Below are positions 37,336-49,091 of a stretch of DNA of 64,000 nt, piece after piece. The stretch is from Polytrichum commune (taxonomy: Eukaryota; Streptophyta; Polytrichopsida; Polytrichales; Polytrichaceae), in the NCBI GenBank assembly GCA_950295325.1, contig OX485803.1:53149554-53213553 (forward strand). The letters run 5' to 3'. The number at the start of each line of letters is the position of its first letter. The stretch's first letter is position 1. Position numbers and translations under genes: made by a program. The notes under the pieces are model-generated. The model saw only the letters and a list, made by a program, of their open reading frames with translations. It did no database searches and had not been told where the DNA came from.

Positions 37336-37801
37336 AAATGTGGTCATCTGGGATTAGGAAATGGTATATTTATTTATGTACATATATATATCCGTACCTA
37401 TACGTATATGTATACGTATATATACGTATAAATGTTGGTATGAATGTTGCAATCTGCCATTGTTCATGATCCTGCAACTCGTGATCAGATTGATGAAACA
37501 CAAGTGAAAAATGGAATCAGAACAAAATTGCGAGTCAGTGATTGATAGTTCAGAATGAAGAGGAAAGTGTTATTTCATACAAAACATGACATACCTCATA
37601 ATGCAGAAAACAAATCACAAGGAATTCATCAAACAACAATTTCAGATTGTGAAGGAGTGATTTGTAAAGGAAACCTGTACTCACATTGAATTGTTGCACA
37701 CAAATCCTCCTGCCTTCACTTTGTCACACTCTCAAGCCTTCACAACTTATATGCAAATCCTACACAAACCCTGATGTACACAACTCACAAGCTTCACAAA
37801 A

Positions 37802-38129
37802 CTCAAGCTTTCTGAAGCTCTCAAGCTCTCAAGCTCTCAAGCTCTCAAGCTCTCAACCTTTCTGAAACTCTCAACCTCTCAACCTCAAACTCAAGCTCTC
37901 AAGCTTTCTAAAACTCAAGCTTTCTAAAACTCAAGCTCTCAAGCTTTCTAAAACTCTAAACCTCTCAAGCTTTCTAAAACTCTCTACCTCTCAATCTTTC
38001 TAAAACTCAAGCTCTCAAGCTTTCTAAAACTCTAAACCTCTCAAGCTTTCTATAACTCTCAACCTCTCAAGTTTTCTATAACTCTCAACCTCTCAACCTT
38101 TCCTACTCTCAAGCTTTCCTATTCTCAAG
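37802..38129 (+). repeat. Pyrimidine-rich tandem repeat
   Basis: Imperfect units such as CTCAAGCTTTCTAAAACT and CTCAAGCTCT recur about twenty times. Non-coding. Confidence 0.85.
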
Positions 38130-38330
38130 GTTCTGACAACACAACAAAACAACATTCACAATGAGGCTCTAAAATTGGCAAGGGCTTCGCCGCACCTAAG
38201 AGCTCCTCTCCTCCTCTGCTCCAAATGACAAATGAGGAGGAGAGAGAGGGGCGCGGGGAGGTAGCCGGCGCCGCTAGGGTTTCCAAGCGGCGGCCACGTG
38301 GCTAGTGGCCACTGGCGAGGGCTGGGATGG

Positions 38331-38515
38331 GGGAGGGGGATGGGGATGTGGGATGGGGATGGGGATGGGGATGGGGAATGGGAATGGGGAGGGAATGGGG
38401 AGGGGATGAGGATGGGAGGGGATGGGGAGGGGATGGGGAGGGGATGGGATGAGGATGGGATGGGAGAAGGGGAGGGGGAGGGGATGGGGATGAGGGGATA
38501 CCATGGGGACATGGA
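38331..38515 (+). repeat. GGGGAT-type tandem repeat
   Basis: Repeats of GGGGAT and GGGGAGGGGATG in a strongly G-rich strand; quadruplex formation is possible. Frames crossing it are repeat translations, not genes. Confidence 0.85.
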
Positions 38516-39432
38516 GGGATGAGGGTTCAGGAAAAATGAAATAGGAGATGGGAGGAGCTTAGTTTAGGGACATAAATTTGACTTTCCGTATCCCTTTAGT
38601 ACCTCGACATATGGATTCCTTGTAAACATATTTTAGAAAAGTATGTTCAGATAATTTGTATTTAACAATTCATGTCATTTAGTAGGTTTTCGATGAAGAA
38701 TCCACCCCCAAGATGCAAATGTCGTTTTCATGAACGAGACATCTTTAAAGTTCTTCAATGGTTCCTCAAATAAATATTACATATATAAATGACTCAATTT
38801 AAATTGTGGAGAGGGGCTATCTGATTCTCCACAAGAGGTGGATGAAAATTCAATTTTCAATACGATGTCATTAATTTCATGAGGTCTTAGCTTGAACCAC
38901 CCTTAATATGATATTTAGTGTTAGATACTCTAAATACAAACGCATAGTACACTAAATATCACTAACCCTATGAAGGTAACTACTATTCATTGCGAACTCA
39001 AACACTTAATGTCAACTATAATGGTAATATGTGGATGTCGCATGCACAAATTTTGTGTAAGGAAATTAATATGAAAAAAACAATTAACAATGATAAAAGC
39101 ATAAAGGACATGGTAGTAAGAAATGTGGTGGCCCATTTAATATGTCCAACACTAATTATCAAAGAATTGAAATTTAGTGTTGACCATGATAGCGTAACAA
39201 CACTATATTATACAATCAAACACTAAATATCATATTTAGTGTAGTGTATTTTAGCCATGTGGTCGCATGTTTTGCTAGTAGTATCAATTGATAGTATGAG
39301 CTTCCCATAAATTAAGTTAGTGCGATATGGATTATTTAGGAGTCGATATTGTTTGTGTATATAATGCATTGAAGTAACGATCTAAACCCTAAGCCCGCAA
39401 ACCACATAGACAACTCTTTCACAAACTCTATA

Positions 39433-39470
39433 CCCTAACCCCAAACCCCAAACCCTAAACCCTAAACCCT
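39433..39470 (+). repeat. Interstitial telomere-like repeat
   Basis: Four to five units of CCCTAAA with CCCCAAA variants at the left. CCCTAAA is the usual plant telomere unit. This short run is not a chromosome end. Confidence 0.8.
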
Positions 39471-40784
39471 ACATCTTTTTATCTTACCAACCTTTCTTAT
39501 ATATGGCCATGTTGTGGTCTATGCGCATCATGTCAAAATGGTCTACCAATGTTGGTTCAATTGGAAATTGCTTTATTTGGGTCATAGCAACTATAATAAT
39601 CTAGACTCATGCCAATAATTGTCATTTTGATATAAAACATTGGTTTAGGGGGTGAAGAGTGAATTTTGAAATGCTAGCCCTTTCACCTTAATAGTTTTGA
39701 GTGCAATTTGATCACACAATATACACTTAGTCTTATTATAACATGAATGGTATAAGACTTCAACTTAAATCAACAGTTAAGCTATGGTCATGCACATACT
39801 TCTTGTTGCAAATAATACAAATATATAATTGTAAGTGCATACTATTGTATGCACCATTCCAAATTCGTTATCCATTTCCACACCATGGTGGACCTAAAGT
39901 GAATTTCCAATAGGACGTCAAGTCATTTAATTAGGTGTCAACTTGAACTAACGATCGAATACTAGTGCATTAAACTTTAATTTTCACCAATGATGAATTG
40001 CAACAATGATTCATATTAATATGGGCCGATGTTTGGTGAGCCTCCAGTTCCAAATGTCCTCAATCTACCTAGCACAAGCCATTATGGATTAAGCGACTTT
40101 TTATTGGTATTCATGCACTTGGTGACCATATTACAAGCATTTTTTTTATGTGAATCATATGATACCTACAATTTTAGGGGATTCCACAATATGTTCTTAG
40201 CCACTCTTACCTCATTGTGTGTGTGAATATATATATCACTTAGACCTTCATCAATTCACTTGGACTTCACACCTTAGCCGCAAATAATTTAATACTCAAT
40301 GTTAACCCATCAACCTATATATATATAATATAATAACCCATATATAAAATAGTAAAATATACATATATATACATATAAATATAGACATATAGACATATAG
40401 ACATATTTTCGTGCGACCTTGGTAACAACTAAGGTGTGCGACGGATTTATAGATTTACAATATGTTGCGTGCACGCAAGACATGTTCCATACATAATGCT
40501 ATTTATATATTGCGCATGGATGGAATGGCATATTGTTAGGTCAAAGTAGGCGGCGGGAATCCGCTTTTTAAATAGCATCCAAGGAATTTTGAACCATCGG
40601 GGGGAAGGTACTTAAAGCTCTTCCCCCCCACAGAAGAGCTCTTTTCTGCGGCACATCCAAGTGTGCGCTCCACAGACCTGACTGGAACGCGCTCAAACCA
40701 TTTTCTTGTGCGCCAACCCTACACCACCCAGGTCCACTACAGACTGCACATACCCGTATATACCGCCGCAAATACCGGATGTTT

Positions 40785-41859
40785 ACGAACGCACGTTCGT
40801 AAACGTGAGTTGGTAGCACATGTACAATAGGTACATCGATATGATATGAGTTGTTTACGAACGTGCGTTCGTAAGTTGATCACAACCGTACTCGACATTG
40901 AGTTCCTTATAGACAGAACTAGGCACGAAAATTGTGTCGATGATATACGAACGTACGTTCGTATATCTACCTTCAAGACCCAGACGCGCATGAGTTCCCG
41001 TGTAACCGTTTTCTCCAACGGAACATCTGGTGATGGGATATTTACGAACGTGCGTTCGTAAATATCACCTGGGATTATTTTTCAAGAATCCAAAAAACAT
41101 TCCTTAATTTATACACTTCAGTGCATTGGCCACGTTAACAATATGCAAGTTAAATACGAACGAGCGTTCGTATTTCTCACTACCGTTTGTGTCCGCGGAG
41201 AATTATGTTAGTTGAATTTTACGAACGCACGTTCGTAAATACCACCTGTCCACCGTCCACGCATCCACCAACAGGCCTGTTGACGCAAGCATGTGTAGAG
41301 GACTACACCGTGTTTATGATAGATACGAACGCTCGTTCGTATCTATGCAATCATGATTTAGTGATAGATTTCGACTGTCATTTTCCACTGGTTATTGGAT
41401 AACATGTTTCCCTGTAACGTGGCTATAGATACCTCTATTCGGACGTGTCCAATCATTTTTTCCAAACACTGTCGCGGCTGTGACATACAGATGATCGGTC
41501 GTTTGCATCCGCCCCTAAGTTTCGGCTGGAACTTACGAACGATCGTTCGTAAACACTCGCCCATCACATATGATGCTTACTGCATGTGGATAAAGTGACA
41601 AGTATATTTTAGGTGCTCTTATAATATGTCCCATTTAGATTTTACTGTATATTGGGTTGATATTTTCGTCCGCGCGTTCGTGAATATATGTGCTTGTGTT
41701 GTCTCTTGGTGGTGGACAACCCTTCCAATGTTTTATTGGCGACTCGACCCAAAGCCCTTCACGGGTAATATATATCGGAATGGGGTTCCGTTGTGCAGGG
41801 ACGTCTGAGTCCCGTGTAGGATTTGCATGTCATCGAGCTGTTGTCGAACGCACGTTCGT
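40785..41859. promoter_or_regulatory. 5' region of the element A transposase-like gene with ten palindromes
   Basis: ACGAACGNNCGTTCGT copies start at 40785, 40857, 40947, 41044, 41156, 41221, 41325 and 41535; a degenerate copy lies at 41666-41681 and one with an altered first base at 41844. Centres are CA, TG, TA, TG, AG, CA, CT, AT, then CG and CA. Spacing is 65-210 bp. The last copy is about 145 bp before the start codon of the DUF7869-type gene. Sequence between copies is not alike, so they are not simple tandem repeats. Confidence 0.82.
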
Positions 41860-42003
41860 CTTCATATGTGAGGTCCTGCAACGGTGTGGCGAGAGTTGTT
41901 TGTGATTTTTGAGCCATATATGTAGGCATATCTCGTATCCACTTTTGTATGCATTGCGGTGGTTGTTGTGTTGGTCATTTTATTGGTGGTTTGTTTAGGT
42001 TGG

Positions 42004-45000
42004 ATGGCGATGCACGTTGGATATAGTTCATTGGAGTTGTCCACAAAAGCTTCCTCTTCCGATGATGACTGTAAACTATCTTCACCATCGGCGGGTAGTC
42101 ATGGCATGGCAAATGTCATGGGTGGGTTTGTGGATGCATCCTCCCACGAATCATTTGAAGCGCACGAACAATCTATACGTTCCGGGGATGACAATGATGA
42201 CATTCCGTTATGTGCCGGTTTCGGTAGGGAGCAATGGGTGGGCCTTGATGTTGTTCTTTTCAACGATGTTGGTGTCCCCGTGGCAGATGGCATATGTAGA
42301 AACTCTGATCCCCGTGATTGTGTTGATGCCAACCCCCTTGGTCCCGATGATGTGGGTGTGTGCATCTTGAATTCTTTGCTTCCGCTTGACGTCCCGGTGA
42401 CATGGAGATTTTCCTTGCGTCGATGGCCTCTTTGTCGGGTTCTCCATGACGGAGTAAGCTTGTTGGACCATGAGCGCCGCCATAATCAAACGCAATTAGC
42501 TTTGTTGACCAAAATACGTCCTCGCAAAGGCCTACGCAGATATGATTCTAACCGTGTGCCTCGTGGAGATAAGGAACGTCGACGGGATCGCATATTGGGA
42601 GACGAAACTATCCGTCTTGTGTCCGCCAAAGACTGTTGCGAGAGGAAATGTTGCCAATTTTTCCCGCGGGAGAAAATTAAGTCCCTACGTCAAGAGATGT
42701 GGCTTGCGGATTTCCGTATGAGATCGGCAAAGAAACTCGAGGTCCACAGAAATGTCCACATTGACACCCATGGGCGTAAGGTGGTCACACTTGAGAATGT
42801 GGAAGTGTGTTGTACTGCGTGGTATACCATCCACGCCGTGTCAAAGTCTGACTTTTATAGGTTTCAAAAATATTCATTGTTCGGTCGCCGCTCTCGATTT
42901 CATGGCAATTCGGGCACAAAGAAACCTAGGGAGGCTACACTCCAAGCCTCCGCGACACTCTCCACCATCATAGTCCCATTGGCCGATGCAATGCCCCACA
43001 AGACGAGGACATTGTCGTCAGGGGAGAAAGTTGTACAAATGGTATTGCCCACGGGTACAAAATGGAAGAACATATTAACGGACATCAATGAAGTGGGTCG
43101 CATAGCGGGATGTGGGCCCATTTCTTTGTCCAAGTTGAGTGTGATTAAAAACCAACAGTTTGCCGAATACATTTTGAAGAGACCTGGGGACAAGTTCGCT
43201 AGGTGTACGACGTGTGAAAAATACAAAGGTCTTCGAGACGCCCACCCCATAGGCACCGAATCCCACACTAGACACCAAGCAAAATATATTGAACATGTCA
43301 ACAACCAAGAGGCTCACCGTCAAGATTACTACAAGAACCGTGCTCTATCCATAATGAGGCCTACAGAAGTTCTAACAATCATCCATGATAAAATGGACCA
43401 CGCCAAGACCGCATGCCCTTGTTATGCACGCAAAATTAAGGCCACGGATGGTCTCTTCAAGTTGCCCGTATCTGTCATAGGTTTGTATTGAATCACAAAT
43501 ATGTATTCAAATTCTCTCAAATTTTACTGGGTGTGTTTGCCAAATGTCCAATTTCATACCTCCGTTTGGAGTTGTCGTTGTTATTGTTGTTGTTCAAGCA
43601 TCGTTTGTTTTTTTTCGCAGGGATGATTGCCCACGGCCATGGAGACGTAAAGTATGCCCATTATGGGTTGGATTTTTACCCTGGCGATGCTAACCACACA
43701 GTGGGTTCATTTGCAAAACTCTTGCGCGATCTGGAGAAGCCGCCGTTACATTCATCACGTGCACTTTTTGATGGTTGTGGAACGACACCCCTTTACGAAG
43801 CAGTGCTTGCGGGGAAGGAGGTTTGTATGTCGTCATTGCCAGAACCACCGGGAGAACCTATTTGTGCAAAACCATTGCCTCCAACTCTTCACGTTCAACT
43901 TGATAATTGCGCGAAAGACAACAAATGTCGATACGTATTTTGTTTTTGGTCATTGCTCGTGGCGAAAGGAATCTTCAAGGAGGTGTTTGTATCGTTTTTG
44001 ATGGTGGGACATACACACGACGACATTGATGCATCATTCGGACGGTGGAGCATGAAGTTGCATGAAGAAGATTTTCCAACCATACCTCTTCTTATGAAAT
44101 CGTATATGGATTTGGACCGTATGCCAGCGCACCTCTCCATGAGGAGTGCCCGAAACACCATGGGCACAAGGGGGACCCCGGAGTGACACCCGGGACTTGT
44201 GGCGCTGTTGGTGAGAGGGCCCAAGTGATCCTAGTGTGGGTGAGGGCCCCGGGCGTTGGGAACGCCTCCCACCCACGGAGACTAGGAGGCACAAGGGTAA
44301 GGCCATAAGCTATGCGTAGCTCATGGCGTGATGATTCTAGAATGCTCAAGATCACCTCAATCGGAGGTGTGAGCTAGGAGTTATGGCCATTTGAATGGGG
44401 CGCTGTCCCGGGACAGCGCCCTGGTACAGCAGTGCCTGGGAGTGATTCCTGGGAGTGATTCCCGGGACTGCCAAGGTTCAAACAGGCATAACTTCCTCAA
44501 TACTTGCCCGAATGGGGCAAGTGAGGAGTCCATCAGCATCTACGTGAAGCGTAGATGAGGATGGAGTGGTTGGTTGTTGGAATCAGACATCATACAAGGA
44601 AGTTATAATGGTCTGAAGCTGATGGGGGCTTCTAGGCCAAGCGGCTAAGGGAAAGTGTCCACTTGGCCCCAACTCTTGGTAGAGAGACAAGAGGTTGGTT
44701 GACGGTGGGGTAGGGGCCCCGCGTAGAGTCCTAGAGGCTTATTTGGGTGAGGTGGTGTGGCCTCACCCACCCGAGGCCAAACGGCACGGCCTCCATGGGC
44801 ATTGGCCCAATGTGAGGCCATAGTTGCCTAGTATGGTTCGGGTTGTTGTAGTGTTGCTCCGGCAACGCGATGATCAACATAGGATTGGACTTCCATGGAT
44901 GGAAGTCCACATCCAAGAAATGAGTTACCGATTAAGGGGTGAGTCCCGAAAGCAAAGTAGGAGGGCTGGTTCCCTCCTATGAACTATAAGGTCCGGGGTA

Positions 45001-46131
45001 GGAGGAGCTAACCATTAGCATGGCGGAATGCGAATAGTTAGCGCTCGTAACCTTTGCTAGAATTGAAAATTGGCAAGATTGTCAAGGGGGGCTAGCAAGG
45101 GTTGCGACAATATGCCAGTAATTCCGCACATGATTGAGGAAGTACCAGATTTCAAGGCCTTCATCAAGTCATACATGTTGAAGGGAGGGGACCGTTTGGT
45201 GGGGCATACCAAAGCACAACAATTCCGATTCTATATAAGGGATGATGGTCTCCCAGCCATGCAATTCAAGCTTTTGTGCACATCTCCTAATTGGGGACCG
45301 GATGATGGTATACTCGTATGGCGTCAAGACAATGATGGGAAATGTTTGCTCCCGGATGGGGATCCAAAGCCTTGCAAACCCGACCCCATGAGGAATGGGC
45401 CGGAAATCATCAAAGGCATATCCGGATTCATTGAATATTGGAAAGAATTGTGTGAGGAGGACATCACTAGACGTGTTAGAGATACTCATGAACCTTTGAT
45501 TGCGTATTGGGATCGCATTCGCTCGGCCCTAATGACACTTGGTGGCGACACCCGTACAACTTTAACACAAGGATTTTGGCCACAAAGCCATTTAACGGTT
45601 GTCGAGTCCGACACCATGTTTTTTAGCAATGGAGACGTTCGTGAAGAGTTCGCAATGGACGAGCATTACGTTGGCCCTGCCCGCAATCGACCGGCACCGT
45701 CGTTTCGTGTAGGTGTTGATTGCCATGAAGGTTATTTGGTCCTTGTACGAGCAGGGGATGAGGAACATCCCAAGCCAATTTGGTTGGTGAAAGCATTGTC
45801 TTCACCCAATTTTGTTCGAACTAGCCCCAACTTTCGTCAGATTGAGGTGGAATATTGTCGTCCAAGTACTAAAGACCAGAACGTGCTACGCACTTATTTA
45901 GGTTGGGACACCAAAAAGAATTTTAAGTGGACAGTGGACTCAGCGTACACACCGGTTTGGATAAACACGGATACTATACTTTGTGCTTGGAAGCCGCGCA
46001 AAGGTTCCAAAACAGAAACAATGACCATCCCCCAAAAACATATAGATTTTGCCAAAGATAACTTGGCACGTATTGCAGCTGCGGAAAATGACGCCGATAA
46101 TGGATATGAAGTGGAAGACGGAGATGTGTAA
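42004..46131 (+). CDS. Transposase-like protein of element A (DUF7869-type), split by an insertion
   Basis: Exon 1 42004-43480, intron 43481-43620 (ends TTTTTTTTCGCAG), exon 2 43621-44118, insertion-derived gap 44119-45118, last exon 45119-46131; joined this way it encodes 995 aa. The chosen ATG follows TTTGTTTAG, an acceptor-like site also present before the element B gene. Seen features: acidic N terminus, Cys pairs KDCCERKCCQFF and VCCTAW, FARCTTCEKY with following His residues, then MIAHGHGD (Asp501), LDNCAKDNK (Asp587) and GHTHDDIDASFGRWS (622-636). This Asp/His pattern suggests an RNase H-like transposase core; I recall it as DUF7869 but did not search. About 60% similar by eye to the 57319-60387 protein. 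If the gap is not spliced, the protein stops at 44,186. Confidence 0.7.
44128..45110 (+). mobile_element. 983-bp insertion with 8-bp target duplication
   Basis: TATGCCAG occurs at 44120-44127 and again at 45111-45118. Removing the insert plus one copy restores an unbroken reading DLDRMPVIPH, which aligns with DLENIPVIPH in the paralogue, so this is a true insertion. The insert is GC-richer than host DNA, has no clear terminal inverted repeats, contains internal duplications (GGGAGTGATTCCyGGGA) and no ORF of note. Its class is unknown. GT at 44119-44120 and AG at 45117-45118 would allow in-frame splicing. Confidence 0.85.
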
Positions 46132-46506
46132 ACATAACATAGGTGGGAGTTCATGGCGAAAAACATGGACGCTTAGTAGACTTGGTTTTTAATAGACTTC
46201 ATGGACTTGTCACACTCCATTGTGGTATACGTTTGGGATGTGCCATCCAAATTCATAAGAGCCTTACTTATGGGATGCGCACCCCAAACTCTATAATGAC
46301 ATAAACCATTTTTTTTTTTAGATTCGATTGTTATTTTCCACATGGAGCTCACGTTTGCATTTTAATTGACATTCTCTATTTTTAGAAATAAGAATATTCT
46401 TTACGTGCAACTTTTTAAATCGTTATGTTCTTGATGTTCCCAATATTCCGTATGCCCACAATATTGGCATCCCAAACTATGGGCAGATTTTATTTTGAGA
46501 CTTTCG

Positions 46507-46534
46507 AAAGTCTCCGATTAACGAATATAGTGTT
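46507..46534 (-). repeat. Right terminal inverted repeat of element A
   Basis: Ends CGAATATAGTGTT followed by ATCT. Just inside it lies a perfect hairpin, GAGACTTTCGAAAGTCTC (46497-46514), which overlaps the repeat. Confidence 0.85.
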
Positions 46535-46889
46535 ATCTAGTGGATCACACTAACCATTGCCTCATATTCCAGATGAATTTGATCGGTCAAAGGTCTTTTT
46601 CGGGAGATAAAACATGACATTTTCTCATGCATCATTGCCTCCAATTGTTATAATCTAGAAATCCCAAGGATAATCTGTGCCCATTTCTTCCCTCATTATA
46701 GCTCATCTCTCATGTTTCAAGATCTTACGGATAAATCCAATCTTAACCTCAAAACTTGTCCATGAGAATTCCACAACCCACATTGATTGAAATGCACTCA
46801 AAGCAATCTTTTTGATAGGCTGGGAAGTTATGGACTAAAGGCAATGCTAGGGCAAATTAAGACTTGATTGCATTATCGACCGTGAGATT

Positions 46890-47110
46890 GCATCAATGAA
46901 TAGGGAGAATCGATTGCTAATTACAAATGAACCGATTGAGTTTGGGAAGTAGCCGGTTGAAGTTCAAGACTTCAGATAAAATTACCCATTATTTTAGAAG
47001 AATCTATAGAATATACCTCAAATTATTAAAGAAAACCCGTAAGATGTCAACATGTAACCGGTCGGAATCGGTAACACTAGGATCTCAACCGATTATGCCC
47101 AAAAATCTCC
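46890..47110 (+). repeat. Dispersed repeat R1, best copy
   Basis: About 220 bp: CTAATTACAAATGAACCGAT at the left, then ATACCTCAAATTATTAAAGAA, CAACATGTAACCGG, GTAACACTAGGATCTC and ATGCCCAAAAATCTCC. Used here as the reference copy of the family. Confidence 0.5.
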
Positions 47111-49089
47111 TTGCATTACATTATGCCCCCACTTTTCTACCAAGAGGTGGTCAGGATAAAGTATGTGGCATACCACATCATGATAGGTTTGTAAACAAGG
47201 ATTCCTTTGACTACATTCATATTCATGGTAGGACCCCATTGATATGAGTTACACAATCCACTTGATGAAATACTCTCTTATTTCTTATTAAGCGAAGACA
47301 AAGTACTTTCGCTTTGGAATATTGAAAATCTGTACTCAACAAATTCTTTCTCTTCTACTAGTATGATAAACATGTCTTTTTATTAGATGTGATATGATTT
47401 TTGTGTTGTATTTACACTTGTTGGTATTTTTTAGCCATGCATTTGTATGTATATGATTGAGTTTTGTGATCATAAATGTTAAATATGTGGTTAGTAATTT
47501 GAAGGTGATGCACACACAAGATACATGCTTTTTTGGTGTGGTCTTGGTGTAAACATGTAAACCACCTCTTTATTTTGGGTGGTTGAGTTGGACATCCAAC
47601 AACTCCCACTATCCATACTCCTTTTGTACATATTTGATGTGACCTTTGCTTTACAAAAGCTATTGGTACCCAAAGGACTGGATGTGTACACTTGCGTTAG
47701 CTGCATAGTTTATAGGGGCTATTATGTATAGGTTTAGGAATTTAAGTGACCCTCACTTGATAATGTATTGGTCTTTCGATCGTACCTTAGAACCCCACTA
47801 GTACTTATGAAAATTTATCCATGTGTTTTTATAAGATTGAATAGTTCATTCAACTGTATTGAATCAAGATACACACGAATTGCTTAGATATTCACCAAAA
47901 TGAGTAAGAACACACACACAACTACAAGCTAGCCCTTAATGACCTCTTCGTCAAATACTGACGATTTTGTCACTTGCCTTTGCGACCCAATTTGAATAGC
48001 TTCACAACCTCAAGACAACACTCGAACTAAGAACCTTAAACCTTTAAACCTCCAAACCCTTTCTCCTCACCATACTTTTTTGGCCATCCTTGTCATCATT
48101 GGTGATCCCATATTTGACACAAATGTGGCACCTATTCATCCCTCCCCACTGAATCTACCATTGTATTATGTTAAAATACTTCATGCACCAACTACATTAG
48201 AAGGAAAAATAACCTCATGTTGTGGAATTTCGAGTATGTTGTATTACAAATAACTGTGATATGGGCTTTCCATTGCTACTATGTTACTTCAACTTCAAAT
48301 AGAATAATTCTCAAAGGGAAAAACTACACCATATGTATCAACTACACCATAATTTATGCTCATTGAAGTCCTTGGAAGAACAATTGTATGCTAGGTTCCC
48401 CTCAACATTCCTCAATCATGTTAACTATGATATTACCTGAAAATAATTTCATGACCTATGAAAACTGGACAAAAAGTTCTTGAGCTTCATAAATTGGTCA
48501 CTTCGGATCACTTGGGGCCCAAAACAGGAGTTAGGTGAACCCCTTTTTGACGGTTGGAAAATAACATGCATGTTGATTATCATAGAGGGCACTCTATTCC
48601 AACACAAAATAGTTATTTTCCCCCTCAAAGTTTCCCATATGTCATGCTCACATTCACTACGAACCACTTGTATCCCACGTGAAAACTTTACATTCTGACA
48701 CATGTAAAGATGAAATAGGGAACCCTATATGGTAATCCAAAATGGATTGTTGATGAGGTGGCCTTACATTTGATTGCATTTGATGAAGACATAATGTAAC
48801 CCAACATGCGTCCAACATACATAAAGTTTTGATGTAAAAATGCATAAGAAAATAATGTGTTTATGTCAATACTAATTATAGTATTGAAACCAAGACGATT
48901 CGAAATAATTTGAAGGTTTGCTCGAGATATTGAGGGGCTCTCTAGCATACAATAACTTGCGGGGGATAGACATCCCACAACATTTTAGTCCCTCGAAATC
49001 CTCAAATTCTATGTTCAGCATGTCTGGGTTACTTTAAAGTGTGTATACTTTATGTACTAGGTAAGTACAGTTGATTATCACAATCAGTG
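47111..49089. other. Intergenic DNA
   Basis: AT-rich, no supported gene, RNA or clear repeat structure; only short unrelated frames. Confidence 0.55.
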
Positions 49090-49091
49090 TA

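Larger units (their letters stand above)
37336..40784. other. Palindrome-free middle of element A
   Basis: This stretch between the two palindrome clusters looks like host DNA. It has AT-rich sequence, several simple repeats (listed separately), a diverged R3 copy near 38,600-38,710, a possible MITE at about 38,945-39,245 and telomere-like repeats. No gene is supported. It may be a nested insertion or captured sequence; I could not find matching borders at its edges. Confidence 0.5.
29489..46534. mobile_element. Element A: 17-kb DNA transposon with palindrome arrays
   Basis: The ends are 28-bp inverted repeats, both AACACTATATTCG, six partly variable bases, then GGAGACTTT; 25 of 28 positions agree. 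A 4-bp direct repeat ATCT sits immediately outside each end (29485-29488 and 46535-46538). Inside are two divergent genes: a ParB-like/HAD gene (minus) and a DUF7869-type transposase-like gene (plus). All copies of the ACGAACGNNCGTTCGT palindrome in the window fall inside these ends. Four-bp duplications occur in several cut-and-paste superfamilies (Chapaev and Sola among them, from memory), so class is unresolved. The right end is shared with element B. The copy carries an in-frame TAG and a 983-bp insertion, so its autonomy is uncertain. Confidence 0.8.

Noticed and set aside
38298-38522. Gly/Met-rich or Pro-rich proteins at 38.2-38.5 kb
   Set aside because: These frames are translations of the GGGGAT tandem repeat.
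39199-39209. Another AACACTATATT transposon end
   Set aside because: It lies in an AT-rich, CACTAAATAT-containing segment of a MITE-like sequence and lacks the GGAGACTTT part.
31891-41859. A CRISPR-like array
   Set aside because: The repeats are perfect palindromes of 16-22 bp with very irregular spacing, spread over introns and promoters in a eukaryotic sequence, with no cas genes.
41959-42003. Upstream start for the element A transposase-like gene
   Set aside because: The frame extension begins at a GTG, not ATG, and spans the acceptor-like TTTGTTTAG; the ATG at 42004 matches the position of the ATG in the element B gene.
44128-45110. Ordinary ancient intron of the DUF7869-type gene
   Set aside because: The paralogue has no intron here, and the flanking 8-bp direct repeat with exact restoration of the aligned protein shows a recent insertion.
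45070-46131. Independent gene starting at 45,070
   Set aside because: Its first residues come from the right edge of the 983-bp insertion; from 45,119 it continues the transposase-like gene.
29489-46534. CACTA superfamily membership based on CACTA at bases 3-7 of the ends
   Set aside because: Placing the ends at CACTA leaves TAA on the left and TTA on the right, which are not direct repeats, whereas ends at AACAC give an exact 4-bp ATCT duplication. The proteins also do not look like a CACTA transposase.
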